Below, piece by piece: positions 1 to 10,029 of a stretch of DNA of 64,000 bases (the first letter of the stretch is position 1; each line of letters starts with the position of its first letter). Location of the stretch: NCBI GenBank assembly GCA_041390865.1, contig JAWKPC010000001.1, forward strand, positions 62,001 to 126,000, read 5' to 3'. The notes below the pieces were generated by a model that saw only the letters and a list, made by a program, of their open reading frames with translations, ran no database searches and was not told where the DNA came from. This DNA comes from JAUIIK01 sp041390865 (GTDB lineage: Bacteria; Chloroflexota; Chloroflexia; Thermomicrobiales; CFX8). A program made the position numbers and the translations under genes.

Positions 1-219
1 GAGGTGCTGAGGATCATCGTCGACCGCCCTGAGCCTTCGCCGCTTGCGCGCCTCCAGATACGTTCGAGTCCGTGCTCCGACAAGGAAGCGGACGCATGCT
101 ATGTCGGCAGAATCTTCGACCCGGACAATCCGCTGCTGGCGGGAATACGATTCGGCCTTGAAGAGTCTGGCGGCACCGCCCTGGTTATCTGGGTCGAACT
201 GGATGCAACCCGCATCTGA
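1..219 (+). CDS. 3' end of an unrecognised gene, cut by the window edge
   Basis: An open frame enters from the left edge and stops with TGA at 217-219. The visible part is about 72 residues with no membrane segment and no motif I recognise; it contains a run reading FDPDNPLLAGIRFGLEESGG. A GTG at position 4 could be a start, but nothing upstream is visible, so it is more likely the C-terminus of a longer protein. The next gene is on the same strand 164 bases away. No function is proposed. Confidence 0.4.
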   Translation, partial: EVLRIIVDRPEPSPLARLQIRSSPCSDKEADACYVGRIFDPDNPLLAGIRFGLEESGGTALVIWVELDATRI

Positions 220-382
220 GATTTGCCCATCGGCGTGACTTCATCACGGAGGAAGACGAAACGCTTACCATTAGAGCAGGTTGAATCGGGATGATTCGGC
301 CATGCGAGTTTCCCGTCGAGCATGGCAATCTAGGCTGAAAGCTAGCAGCAAACGGAATGCACGATTTCGGAGAAAGCATCCG

Positions 383-1321
383 GTGATCCAGACTGCGATT
401 TCGACAACGGCCCTCACGCGAGATTTCAAAAGCGTACGAGCCGTCGACAATCTGACATTCGATGTCGAAGCAGGGACAGTCTTTGGCTTCCTGGGCCCGA
501 ATGGCTCGGGAAAGACAACAACGATTCGCCTGCTCCTGGGCTTGATCGAACCGACGTCCGGTTCGTCCACCGTTCTCGGCTTTGACAGCTCGACGCAGGG
601 CGATGAGGTCCGCGCTCGGACGGGAGCGCTGCTCGAGCATCCGGGACTCTACGAGCGCATGACCGCCGAGGAGAACCTGGAGTTCTTCGCCCGCATCTGG
701 CGGCTGGACGCCGACGAGCGAAAACGCCGGATCCGCGGCCTGCTGGACCATCTGGGGCTCTGGGAGCGACGGGAAGAACGGATCGGGTCCTGGAGCCGCG
801 GCATGCGCCAGAAGCTCGCGATCGCGAGGACGCTGCTCCATCATCCGCCGCTCGTCTTTCTGGACGAGCCGACGGCCGGACTCGATCCGATCGCCTCTGC
901 TTCGCTGAGAAACGATCTTGCCAGCCTGGCCCGCGTCGAGGGCGTAACCGTCTTTCTGACGACTCACAACCTGGCCGAAGCGGAACGGTTGTGTGACAAC
1001 GTCGCGGTGATCTTCAATGGCAAGCTCCTCGACGCCGGCCCGACGGACGAGATGCTGAAGTCGATCTCCGGAAAGCGGGTCAACATCCGCATGCAGCCGG
1101 TGGATGACGGCGTCAAAGAACTCCTGAGCCGCGAGAACGGCGTACTCGGCTATGAGATCGACCGGAATGGCCTGAGCATCGAGCTCGCGGCCGAGACCGA
1201 ACCAGGGCAGATTGTCGCCCTTCTCGTCCAGCGCGGTTGTCGCGTGGACGAAGTCGCCATGCAGCGCGGCACGCTTGAAGACGCGTTCCTGAACTTGGTG
1301 AAGAGCCAAGATGCCGATTGA
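383..1321 (+). CDS. ABC transporter ATP-binding protein (ABC-2 exporter type)
   Basis: ATPase subunit of an export-type ABC system, expected on the cytoplasmic face and driving the permease encoded immediately downstream. About 312 residues. Walker A GPNGSGKTT lies near residue 36, the signature region reads SWSRGMRQKLAIART, Walker B with the catalytic Glu is LVFLDEPTAGLD, and the H-loop is TTHNLAEAE, so every catalytic motif is intact. The frame is open back to 281, but the GTG at 383 is preferred because GGAGAAAG sits just upstream and the family normally begins shortly before the first beta strand. The stop overlaps the permease start by 11 bases, implying translational coupling. Substrate unknown; relatives export drugs, lipids or polysaccharide. 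Confidence 0.9.
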   Translation: MIQTAISTTALTRDFKSVRAVDNLTFDVEAGTVFGFLGPNGSGKTTTIRLLLGLIEPTSGSSTVLGFDSSTQGDEVRARTGALLEHPGLYERMTAEENLEFFARIWRLDADERKRRIRGLLDHLGLWERREERIGSWSRGMRQKLAIARTLLHHPPLVFLDEPTAGLDPIASASLRNDLASLARVEGVTVFLTTHNLAEAERLCDNVAVIFNGKLLDAGPTDEMLKSISGKRVNIRMQPVDDGVKELLSRENGVLGYEIDRNGLSIELAAETEPGQIVALLVQRGCRVDEVAMQRGTLEDAFLNLVKSQDAD

Positions 1322-3047
1322 CATCTGGACGATCATCTGGCGTGACGTTCGCCTCTATCGAGCGCAATACGAAGATCCCCGCCGCCTCGCGATCGGGCTC
1401 GCCATCTCACTCGCCTTCATAATCGCCGCCCAGATTACATTCGACGTTCACCGGCACCTGTCGAGTGCGCATCCATTCCTGCTCGTCTGGGTCTGGTGCT
1501 GGCTCCCGCTCGGCTCGGCGGTGACGCTCTCGACCGACGCAATCGCCGGGGAGCGGGAACGGCACACGCTCGAGTCGTTGCTCGCCAGTCGGATACCAAC
1601 AAGAGCCCTGCTGATCGGAAAGACACTCTCGATCACGGTTCAGTCATGGCTATCAGCGCTCTCGCTCGCGTTCGGCGCGCTGATTGCAATCAATCTGGTA
1701 ACGATCTGGCAGGGCACGATCGCTCTGTTCCCGGTCAGCGTTATGATCGCCGGTCCAGTCGTGAGCTTCCTCCTAACTCTGCTCGGCACCCTTGCGGCGC
1801 TCCTCCTTTCCATGGACGCGGCAACGGTCCGGCAGGCAAATTTCCGCATCCTGATCGTGACGTCGCTACTGCCGATTCTCCTGATCGTCCCGGTCGCGAT
1901 ATTGCTCGTCTTTTCCGTCTTGATAATCGCGATCTTCGCCCGGTATTTCGGCTTCGGCTTCCCCGACGTCGCCTTTCCACTGGATCCGGTCGTCATCGTC
2001 GTGGCAACCGGCGTCGCGCTTGTCGGGCTTTTCGTCTGCATCGCAGCAACCTACGCCGTCACTGCCCTGCGATTTACGCGCGAACGACTACTGAAAGCCT
2101 CCGCCGGCGCGAACAAAGATCCGGAGGCCGAACCATTGCGCCTCCAGCAGGCCGGCTGGTTCGCAAACTATGGAACGGGTCGAACGGTGGCCTCGCCGTC
2201 GTCGGCTACTGCAGCGAGCGAGGGTCCCCTGATCGTCCCTGCATCAAGTTACAGAGAGAAGCTGAAGTCGATTCTCCAGGATGCTGCAATCGTCGCCTGG
2301 AAGGAGGTAATCGAAGCAAGAGGCCTGGTCCGGGAGTGGCGTGGTTGGCTGATCGTCGTCCTGTTCGTGTTGGCAACGATGCTGGTGCAGCTTTCGGTTA
2401 TCGGCAGCTGGTACTGGTCGAGGGACGCGGACAGTTCGTTGCTGTTCTGGTTGGCAATGGCCGCCGCCCTGCCGATTTTGATCGCGCAACGGTCCTCGGA
2501 TGCCATCGCCGGAGAACGCGAGCGCCACACCGGAGAGATTCTGTTCACGACACGTCTCAGTCATTCCGGGATACTTCTAGGCAAGCTCGGCGCGACCGCG
2601 CTTCTTCCGTGGTGCGTCGCCCTTGTCATCCCGGCGGTCGGCCTCGCGTCGATCAACCTGATCCACGCGGAAACCGGTCCCTACTGGTACCCGTTCGACG
2701 TGCTCCTGGCCGGGACGGGACTCACTCTTGGCATGGCGATCCTCCTGGCCGCCGGGGGCCTCTTCGTTTCGCTCGGTGCGCCGACCGTCCAGCACGCTGC
2801 GCGGCGGATATCCTGGTTCCTGATGCCAATGCTGATTCTGCCTGGCTTATTGCTCCGTGGCTCATCCTGGCCCGATACGGATGCCGCCGCCACATCGCTG
2901 GAATCATCGGGCGTATTCGGTTTGGCGGCCTCCGGAGAGCTTGCGATCTACATTCTGATCTCGTTACCGTTGATCGCGGTCGCCAGCGCAGGGATTGTCC
3001 TCGTGCTCATCCGGCGCTTCCAACGTGGTGCGACGGTGTTCGACTAG
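1311..3047 (+). CDS. ABC-2 type permease, two fused homologous halves
   Basis: Membrane permease of 578 residues that partners the preceding ATPase. Hydrophobic helices fall in two groups, about residues 25-250 and 340-570, separated by a soluble stretch near 260-330. Each half carries the same motif DAIAGERERHT (near residues 75 and 397) followed by a GILLGK or ALLIGK stretch. This shows an internal duplication in which two ABC-2 half-permeases became one chain. One ATPase plus a fused permease makes a complete exporter. The start ATG overlaps the ATPase stop. ABC-2/NatB-type membership is established family knowledge; the cargo cannot be read from sequence. Confidence 0.88.
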   Translation: MPIDIWTIIWRDVRLYRAQYEDPRRLAIGLAISLAFIIAAQITFDVHRHLSSAHPFLLVWVWCWLPLGSAVTLSTDAIAGERERHTLESLLASRIPTRALLIGKTLSITVQSWLSALSLAFGALIAINLVTIWQGTIALFPVSVMIAGPVVSFLLTLLGTLAALLLSMDAATVRQANFRILIVTSLLPILLIVPVAILLVFSVLIIAIFARYFGFGFPDVAFPLDPVVIVVATGVALVGLFVCIAATYAVTALRFTRERLLKASAGANKDPEAEPLRLQQAGWFANYGTGRTVASPSSATAASEGPLIVPASSYREKLKSILQDAAIVAWKEVIEARGLVREWRGWLIVVLFVLATMLVQLSVIGSWYWSRDADSSLLFWLAMAAALPILIAQRSSDAIAGERERHTGEILFTTRLSHSGILLGKLGATALLPWCVALVIPAVGLASINLIHAETGPYWYPFDVLLAGTGLTLGMAILLAAGGLFVSLGAPTVQHAARRISWFLMPMLILPGLLLRGSSWPDTDAAATSLESSGVFGLAASGELAIYILISLPLIAVASAGIVLVLIRRFQRGATVFD

Positions 3048-3460
3048 CTGGCCCCGCCGCCTTTCTCCTCATCATCATCGAAAATCCAGACACGTAATCC
3101 GATCCCGGATTCGGGTCCGTGGCGCTTCGTCGCCCGCAGCTCGAAGATCTGGCTGTCATCCTCCCAGACGACGCCGGTAAGGAGATCGTTCACGAACTTG
3201 AGCAGATTATCGACGTCAGTCCGAAGCAGCCTGTTGCGACCGCTCATGTCGTACTCTGGGCTGATGAAGACGAACCGGTACTCGACCGACAGCCTGCTAT
3301 GCCGCGGAAGTGGGTGGCTGAGCTGTTCCAGAATCGGCTTGAGGTACCGATCCCGGCGCGAGCGCTGCCGGCCTGAGAATCCGCCAACTCGAGGGTGCTG
3401 GGCGATGAAGAATTCGTGATCCGGCTCTCTCGCCGGCTCGTCCCAGACCGAAGCGCTCAT
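3044..3460 (-). CDS. RusA-family Holliday junction endodeoxyribonuclease
   Basis: Short nuclease of about 138 residues. The core reads TDVDNLLKFVNDLLTG then VVWEDDSQI, which is the RusA hallmark: Asp-x-Asp-Asn with a conserved Lys, then W-x-D-D-x-Q-I, giving the acidic Mg-binding residues and the catalytic Lys. RusA resolves Holliday junctions and is often phage- or repair-associated. The frame is open to 3544, but that start would overlap the upstream aminotransferase; the ATG at 3460 leaves a 28-base gap and still includes the whole domain. No strong ribosome site is visible at either. It converges on the ABC permease, with the two stops overlapping by 4 bases. Confidence 0.82.
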   Translation of the reverse strand: MSASVWDEPAREPDHEFFIAQHPRVGGFSGRQRSRRDRYLKPILEQLSHPLPRHSRLSVEYRFVFISPEYDMSGRNRLLRTDVDNLLKFVNDLLTGVVWEDDSQIFELRATKRHGPESGIGLRVWIFDDDEEKGGGAS

Positions 3461-3488
3461 CACCGGTTCTGACAACGGCAGTCCGCTA

Positions 3489-4847
3489 CTATCCGAATAC
3501 CTCGACGATCGATCGACGAACGGCATCGGCAATCTGGTCGACATCCTCGCGAGTTGCCGTCAGCGGCGGGGAAAGCATAATCCCCTTCTCACTGGCGAAC
3601 GGGATGATGCCATGCTTCCGGACCGCCTGAGCGAGTCTCGGACCTGCATCGTCCGCCTGGGTGAATGATTCCTTGCTCTCTTTGTCCTTGACGACTTCGA
3701 CCATCAGCATAAGTCCCTTGCCGCGAACGTCGCCGACGTTCTGGTGCGGTCCGAGCTCTTCGAGCTGGGCCAGGAGATACTCCCCTTGCTCGCGCGCTTT
3801 TCGGGAAGATTCTCGCGCTCGATGATGTCGAGGTTGTCGAGAGCGACCGCGCAGGCAACCGGATGGCCGGAATAGGTGAAGCCGTGCATGAACATCGCAT
3901 CGGGCTCCAGCATCGCTTCATAAATCTCGTCCGAAACGCCAACCGCGCCCAGGGGTATGTACCCCGAGCTGATGCCCTTTGCGATCGAGACGATATCCGG
4001 CTGGAAGTCGTAGGTTTCCGCGCCGAACATTTCGCCGGTTCGTCCGAAGCCGGTAATCACCTCGTCGGCGATCAGCAAGATGTCGTTTGCCTGGAGGACC
4101 TCTGAAACTCGCGTCCAGTAGCTGTCCGGCGGCACGATCACGCCGCCGGCCCCCTGAATGGGCTCGCCGATCATTGCAGCGATGTTCTCGGCTCCCTCGC
4201 GCTCGATCAGCTCTTCCAGCTCGCCAACGAGCTTGTCGACGAAGGCTTCGTCATCTTCAGGATCATCGGCATTGCGGTATGGGTATGGAGCCATCAAGTG
4301 GACGAAACCCTCCGGTCGAGGACCGAAGTCTCCCAGAACGCAGGGATACCGGTCGCGGACAGCGCGCCCATGGCAATGCCGTGGTAGCCGATAAATCGCG
4401 AGATAATCGTGATCTTTTCCGGCTTCCCCTTAAGCGCCCAGTAGTAGCGAGCGATCTTGATCGCCGTCTCGTTGGATTCGGCTCCCCCAGAGGTGAACTG
4501 GAAGTGATTCACCGGCCCCGGGAACATCTCGGCAAGCTTCGCCGCAGTTCGATCGGCGGCGGCGTCGCCAGGCCAAAGAATGTTGGACCGTAGGCTATTT
4601 CCTCAATCTGCGCCTTCGCACGCTCTGCAAGGACCTTTCGTCCATGCCCGACGTTGATGTTCCAGAGGCCGGATGCCGCGTCGATGTACTTGTTGCCGTC
4701 CGTGTCCCAGACATGAACGCCTTCACCTTTCGCCAGGATGAATGGACCGGATTTGGCATGCCGCTTCAGGTTCGTTCTCGGGTGCAGATGATGGGCGATA
4801 TCGAGTTCTTTGAGACGGGCGGTATCGTAGGCAGCCAATGTGCGCAC
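3489..4847 (-). pseudogene. class III aminotransferase, downstream copy, frame broken in three places
   Basis: Fold-type I PLP enzyme of the omega-amino acid:pyruvate aminotransferase class, about 450 residues if repaired. Pieces in order: DIAHHLHPRTNLKRH and YIDAASGLWNINVGHGR (N-terminus), FTSGGAESNETAIKIARYYW, the PLP-binding LIADEVITGFGRTG, a SYWTRV stretch, and the C-terminus ending SIVEVFG. Frame changes near 4540, 4325 and 3795 each restore the family alignment with a one-base change. The start is GTG at 4847 or TTG at 4838; GGAGAG sits nine bases before the TTG. It is a tandem paralogue of the next gene upstream (4888-6245). As written it gives no full-length enzyme; I suspect consensus error because the codons between breaks look well conserved. 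Confidence 0.82.
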
Positions 4848-4887
4848 CTCTCCAGTGAGATTCCGGGTTCCAACTGATCCGGCAGAT

Positions 4888-6245
4888 CTAGCCGAATACT
4901 TCGACGATCGAATCCTGCACCGCCGAGGCGACCTTGTCTGCCTCGTCCTTCGTCAGTATCAGTGGCGGGGCGATCGAGACACCATTGTCGCCGGCTCTTA
5001 CGATAACGCCCCGGTCGCGGGTGGCCTTCGTCAATTTCGCGCCAACACCGTCGGCGGCGGTGAACGGCTCCCTTGGAGCCCGTGTCTTTCACGACCTCGA
5101 CAATCATCATCATGCCTTTGCCGCGGACATCACCAACGTTCTGGTGCCCCATCAGCTCACCGAGCCGTTCGATCAGGTAAGCGCCGATCTCGCCTGCGTT
5201 CTGCTCGAGGTTTTCGTTCTCAATGATCCCGACGTTCTTCAGGCCCACGGCACAGGCGACAGGATGGCCGGAATAGGTGAATCCATGCATGAACATCGCG
5301 TCCGGCTCGAGCATCGTCTCGTAGATCTGGTCGGTCACGCCGACCGCGCCAAGCGGGATATAGCCTGACGTCACGCCCTTGGCGATCGAGACGATATCCG
5401 GCTGCACGTCGTACTGTTGGACGCCGAACATCGTGCCGGTGCGGCCGAACCCGGTGATGACCTCGTCGGCGATGAGCAAGATGTTGTTCGCGTCGAGAAT
5501 CTCTTTGACTCGCGTCCAGTAGCTCTGTGGCGGAGGAACGACACCGCCGGCCCGCTGAACTGGCTCGCCGATCATGGCGGCGATCGTGCCCGGCGCCCTC
5601 GCGTTCGATAACTTCTTCAAGCTCGTTTACCAGCTTGTCGACGAACGCGTCTTCATCCTCCGGGTCGTCTGCGTTGCGATAGGCGTGCGGCGCCATCAGA
5701 TGAAAGACAGCCCGGCCCGGGGGCCGAAATTAGCCCAGTATGCCGGGATGCCGGTCGCCGACAACGCGCCCATGGCAATGCCGTGGTAACCCATCATTCG
5801 TGACAGGATCGTGACTTTTTCCGGCTGGCCTTTGAGTGCCCAGTAGTAGCGGGCGACTCTTCGCCGTCTCGTTGGATTCCGCCCCGCCAGAAGTGAACTG
5901 GAAATGGTTCACCGGCCCGGGATACATCTCAGCCAGCTTTGCCGCCAGTTCGATCGGTGGCGGCGTCGCCAGGCCAAAGAAGGTCGGGCCGTAGGCGATT
6001 TCCTCGATCTGCTGCTTGGCGGTCTCGGCCAGTTCTTTCCGGCCGTGCCCGACGTTGATGTTCCAGAGTCCGGCGAAGGCGTCGATATACTCCTTGCCGT
6101 CAGAATCCCAGATGCGGCTGCCTTCACCTCTGGTCATCACCAGCGGGCCGTTGGCCGCCAACTGCTTCAGGTTTGAAACCGGATGAAGATGATGGGCGAT
6201 GTCGAGTTCTTTAAGCCGCTGTGAGTCGTATCGATCTGTTGCCAT
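4888..6245 (-). pseudogene. class III aminotransferase, upstream copy, frame broken
   Basis: Second omega-aminotransferase, closely similar to the downstream copy (shared runs include AYGPTFFGLATPPPIEL and HGFTYSGHPVACAVGL). It starts at ATG 6245 behind a strong GGAGGAA site. Frame changes occur near 5855 (after GGAESNETA), near 5595 (around VIEREGAG) and near 5055 (after VVKDTGSKGA). The PLP region LIADEVITGFGRTGTMFG and substrate-pocket segments are intact between them. The repaired protein would be about 452 residues, ending SIVEVFG at 4888, the same C-terminus as its neighbour. The tandem pair suggests beta-alanine, GABA, putrescine or aromatic amine transamination, but class III substrate choice cannot be read by eye. 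Confidence 0.82.
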
Positions 6246-6321
6246 TTGTTCCTCCAGGCCTGCCAAGTCTCATGCTACGAGCCTAGCACGCAACGGGCCG
6301 CGAAGGAACGGTTGCAGTGAT

Positions 6322-7428
6322 CTAGATGACCCTTCCCGGGTAGGTCGCGAACAGCGCCTGCAATCGGTCATGCGGGATCGCGTGGACCGTATTGCCATTG
6401 AAGCCGGTCATCGTCTCGGCGGCGACCATCGCGTTGATCACCGATTCCGACGTTGCCTCGATCGTTGCCTGAAACAATGGATTCATCATCCGATCGTCCA
6501 GCCTCGGGGTGCTGACATAGGCATTGCCCGAATTTCGATCGAGCCGGACCTCCTTATTGTTCGAGAAGGCGAGCAGGAGATCTCCGCTGCTGTTCCCCGC
6601 TGTCAGCCCGATACGGCCGAGCCCCATGATCCCGCGCTTGCAAAGTCTCCGGCACTGCCGGTCCGACAGCGGGGCGTCCGTCGCGATCACGACGATGATC
6701 GAACCCTCGCCGGGTCCGTCCGGTCCCGGCTCGGGCGTCAGATCGGGAATCTCGGCTCCCACCGGTATCCCGGCAACCACCATATCCGAACGCCGTCCCG
6801 TATTGCCTTGCACCAGCACCCCGACGGTGAACTCGTCTCCATCGATATCGACGATCCGGGAGGCCGTGCCTATCCCGCCCTTGAACCCGAACAGGGTCAT
6901 GCCAGTGCCGCCGCCAACGTTCCCTTCGGCCACCATGCCACCGCGGGCCGAATCCAATGCTTCCCGAACGTTTGCAGCGGACACGGATTGGTGCCGCACA
7001 TCGTTGAGGAAGCCATCGTATGTTTCGGCAACGACGGGAATCACGAAGTGCCCCCGCCCGATCGTCGGTTCCTTGTCGCACAACCACTCGGTCGCGGCTC
7101 TGTGTACCGCGCCGACCGAGAACGTGTTGGTTATCAGGACTGGTGTCTCGATGTAGCCATACTCATCGACCTGAGAGCGCCCGGTGATTTCGCCGGACCC
7201 GTTCAGGACTTCGATCGCCATCGGCACCATCCGCTGAAACACTGAACCCTCGTGCGGATGGATCGCATCACGCCTGTCCGAGCGACCGCGGTATCGCCTC
7301 CGGCAGTGCCGGAGATGACCGTCAGTGGCCGACGCGCACCCGGCGACATCGGTGATCGCGTTCATCTGGCCGCATGGAAGCATGCCGAACTGGATTCCCA
7401 GATCGCGCGCACGCTGCAAGGCTGTCAT
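6322..7428 (-). CDS. P1 family (S58, DmpA-like) peptidase
   Basis: Relative of L-aminopeptidase/D-Ala-esterase DmpA and beta-peptidyl aminopeptidase BapA, N-terminal nucleophile enzymes that self-cleave. It begins ARDLGIQFG with AITDVAG, followed later by ITNTFSVGAVHRA, PVVAETYDGFLND and GNVGGGTGMTLFGFKGG, all diagnostic. The self-processing site should be the Gly-Ser in GEGSIIVV near residue 242, whose Ser becomes the nucleophile. Residues 31-55 read as nonsense: three one-base shifts between about 7255 and 7375 leave and then regain frame, and the other frames supply VRVGH and TVISGTAGGDTAVARTGV as expected. GGAAGGACC precedes the ATG. It follows the 7446-8570 gene by 17 bases, probably one operon. 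Confidence 0.85.
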   Translation of the reverse strand: MTALQRARDLGIQFGMLPCGQMNAITDVAGCASATDGHLRHCRRRYRGRSDRRDAIHPHEGSVFQRMVPMAIEVLNGSGEITGRSQVDEYGYIETPVLITNTFSVGAVHRAATEWLCDKEPTIGRGHFVIPVVAETYDGFLNDVRHQSVSAANVREALDSARGGMVAEGNVGGGTGMTLFGFKGGIGTASRIVDIDGDEFTVGVLVQGNTGRRSDMVVAGIPVGAEIPDLTPEPGPDGPGEGSIIVVIATDAPLSDRQCRRLCKRGIMGLGRIGLTAGNSSGDLLLAFSNNKEVRLDRNSGNAYVSTPRLDDRMMNPLFQATIEATSESVINAMVAAETMTGFNGNTVHAIPHDRLQALFATYPGRVI

Positions 7429-7445
7429 GGCGCAGGTCCTTCCGG

Positions 7446-8570
7446 CTACACGCCGCTCTGCGCGAGATAGTCAAGCGCATTGCCGACGTCTGCCCGATTC
7501 GGCGCCAGACGAGAAAGGGTCAGGAGTCGGTACTGGTCCGCCGACACCGCTTCGGTATCTTCGTAGAAGCGGCCAAAAGCATCGATCACCTGCGAAGCCG
7601 CGTTCCACCACTCGCCTGCGCCGGTCCCGTCGATCTCGGTCGCGACATACGGCTCGAGATAGGCATGCCACTCTGACTCGACCGTTTCCGGCGGCTTGCC
7701 AAGGACGTCTTCGAGTGGATTCTGCTGGTAAAGCGAGACGTAGGCGTCCCAGCCGTACGTGTCGATGACGTAGAACGCGAATGCTGCAGCGGCATCATAA
7801 TAGACGCGCTTTCGCATCCGCCCGGCGAAATCATCATTCATGATGTCCTGCAGCGATGGCAGTGCCCCTGCACCGTAGACCCAGGCTGTCGACTGAAGCG
7901 GCGAGACGTAACCGTATTGAAGCAGATCGTCAGTCATCACCCAGGTGGCCAGGCCTTCGACGTAGAAGATGTCGAACGGAAGATGGATCTCATTGCCGGC
8001 GATCATATGCGCCATCTCATGGACGAGCAGGGCCTCGAATTCATCCTGCACGACGCTGCCATCATCGAGCATGAAGATCCAGCGGAAGTTCGATTCCGTG
8101 AACCCTTGACAACCCATGCAGTCTTCGGCAAAGAGCTGGTCGGCCAGAAAAACGGTCAGATCATCCGACCAGCTGGTTCCCAGCTTGGCGTTCGCCTCGG
8201 CGATCGCGTCCTCGGTCATCCCTGCAATCTGCGAGGCGTGCTCGACGGTATAGGCTCCCGGGCGAAAACTCACCGTGATCAGCCCGAACTGATGCTCTTC
8301 GGTGAACGTGGCCTGCACAGACGCAAGCGGGAACGTAGGGACCTCCATACTCGGCTGATTGACGTCGACCTCGGATACGACCGCCGTCGCCGTCGGGACC
8401 AACTCCTGTGCTGGAGGTGTTGAATCCGCCTGCGTCGATTGATCTGGCGCGGTCGAGTCGGGAATCGATAGTGTCCCCTGAGCTGCTGGTGTCGGGCTGG
8501 AGACCAGTGCGGCCCCCGGCTGAGTAGCGGCAGGCGATGGCGTTCCACCGTTGGGAAAACCGGTCGACAC
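7446..8570 (-). CDS. Secreted or membrane-anchored HExxH (gluzincin-like) metallopeptidase
   Basis: Protein of about 374 residues from the first start codon, with a Thr/Pro/Ser-rich linker (residues 8-65) and a C-terminal domain carrying LVHEMAHMIAG. This HExxH zinc motif is followed about 20 residues later by VEGLATW, whose Glu is the usual third ligand of gluzincins such as the peptidase MA clan. Upstream of the GTG at 8570 the frame continues without an ATG, GTG or TTG and encodes a hydrophobic stretch (FLGCFLGALAILAVAGGAVA) preceded by PRRRK, which looks like a signal anchor. A base error near 8640-8680 may hide the true start. Likely outside the cell; substrate unknown. Confidence 0.7.
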   Translation of the reverse strand: MSTGFPNGGTPSPAATQPGAALVSSPTPAAQGTLSIPDSTAPDQSTQADSTPPAQELVPTATAVVSEVDVNQPSMEVPTFPLASVQATFTEEHQFGLITVSFRPGAYTVEHASQIAGMTEDAIAEANAKLGTSWSDDLTVFLADQLFAEDCMGCQGFTESNFRWIFMLDDGSVVQDEFEALLVHEMAHMIAGNEIHLPFDIFYVEGLATWVMTDDLLQYGYVSPLQSTAWVYGAGALPSLQDIMNDDFAGRMRKRVYYDAAAAFAFYVIDTYGWDAYVSLYQQNPLEDVLGKPPETVESEWHAYLEPYVATEIDGTGAGEWWNAASQVIDAFGRFYEDTEAVSADQYRLLTLSRLAPNRADVGNALDYLAQSGV

Positions 8571-8752
8571 CGCTACGGCGCCACCGGCAACGGCCAGTAT
8601 CGCCAGGGCACCCAGAAAACATCCCAGAAACTTGCGACGACGTGGTCCTCCACTCGCGTTCGGCGCGCTACTGAACTATGATGCGCCGATGAATCTTGAG
8701 ACGTCCGGTCGGCAACAACGCGGCCGAACAATTACCAAAGGGAAACGAACCG

Positions 8753-9965
8753 GTGAGTAGCGAACCCCTTCTCTCCGAGTTGGCACGACGAGCAGGTAAG
8801 GCCGGCCTCGGCAATCCCCACGAATCGGCTCGATTGATCTCATTCTATGCAGGATTTCCCGATCCCGGCTCGCTTCCGGTAGCCGACATCGTCGACTCTA
8901 CGCGAGTTGCGATCGAGTCAGAAAGGCGAATGGGCGCTCCAGTATGGCGCGTCCGCCGGTGACGAACGGTTGATCGAGGAGCTCCTGAAGAAGCTCGCGC
9001 GCGATCAGCAAATCGAAGCGAAGCCCGAGAACATCCTCGTCACCAACGGCGCATCCCAGGCGCTCTCCCTGATCGTCGACATGCTCGTCGAACCGGGCGA
9101 CGTCGTGATCAGCGAAGCTCCGACCTGGATGGGCGCCGTTGCGAACTTCAATCAGGCCGGCGCAGACGTCCGGGATGTCGCGGTTGACGAGCACGGAACT
9201 CGAACGGACGATCTTCGCGATTTGCTCACGGATCTGGCTTCTGAAGGTAAGCGCGCCAAACTCCTCTACGTCATTCCCAACTTCCAGAATCCGATGGGCG
9301 TCACGATGTCGCTCGAGCGCCGGAACGAGCTGCTCAGTATCGCAAACGAGTTTGATGTTCCAGTGATCGAGGATGACGCGTACTTTGATCTTCGATACGA
9401 GGGCGAGTCGATTCCATCGCTCTACTCCCTCGATGACGCAAACCGCGTCATGTACATGGGCACGTTCTCGAAGATCGTCGCGGCCGGCCTGCGACTTGGC
9501 TGGGTCGTCGCGCCGGAAGCCGTCATTGGACGACTTATCGCCTTGAAATCAGACGGCGGGACGAGTCCTTTCGGCAGTTTCGTCGCGACGGAGTTCGCTG
9601 CCTCCGGAACGCTTATCGAGCACGTCCAGGAGCTCCGGGCGCTCTACCACGACCGTCGCGATGCAATGCTCGCGGCGCTGGAGGAGTCTATGCCCGAAGG
9701 AACGACCTGGACCAGGCCCGATGGCGGCTTCTTCATCTGGGTGGAATTTCCAGAGGCCGTAGACATGGAATCGCTCGTCCCGGCCTGTCGCGATCGAGGC
9801 GTCGAGATCAGCCCGGGCCCGATCTTCTACTTTGATGAGCGTGGCGGGAACGAGATGCGGCTCTCCTACTCGTTTGCCAATGAAGATCAAATCCGCCGGG
9901 GCATCGCGATCATCGGCGAAGAGGCCAGGTCCCAAATCGAGAGGGCGCGCGCGGATGCTGTTTGA
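8753..9965 (+). pseudogene. PLP-dependent aminotransferase (2-aminoadipate/MocR-like), copy 1, one frame shift
   Basis: Fold-type I aminotransferase, first of three tandem paralogues. GTG at 8753 follows GGGAAA; the first 55 residues (ISFYAGFPDPGSLPVADI) run in one frame and the rest begins GEWALQYG in the next. Removing one A from the AAA at about 8920 gives AIESEGEWALQYG, which aligns exactly with copy 3 (ALERDGEWALQYA). The remainder has the NGASQA cofactor loop, VIPNFQNPMG with the Asn that contacts PLP, IEDDAYFDLRYEG, and the PLP lysine in GTFSKI followed by RLGWV. The family includes LysN-type 2-aminoadipate and broad aromatic aminotransferases. It is probably a working gene with one miscalled base. 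Confidence 0.85.
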
Positions 9966-10029
9966 CGGATTGTTCGCGCTGGTTGGCCTTGATCGCCCAT
10001 TTCGCCCGTACGCAGACAGGTTGTAGATT

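Noticed and set aside
185..1336. A 383-codon open frame opposite the ABC ATPase
   Set aside because: The plus strand has all ABC motifs; the antisense translation shows no domain.
1496..3097. A 533-codon open frame overlapping the ABC-2 permease in another frame
   Set aside because: Its translation is Arg/Pro-rich with no helices, a usual shadow of a hydrophobic gene.
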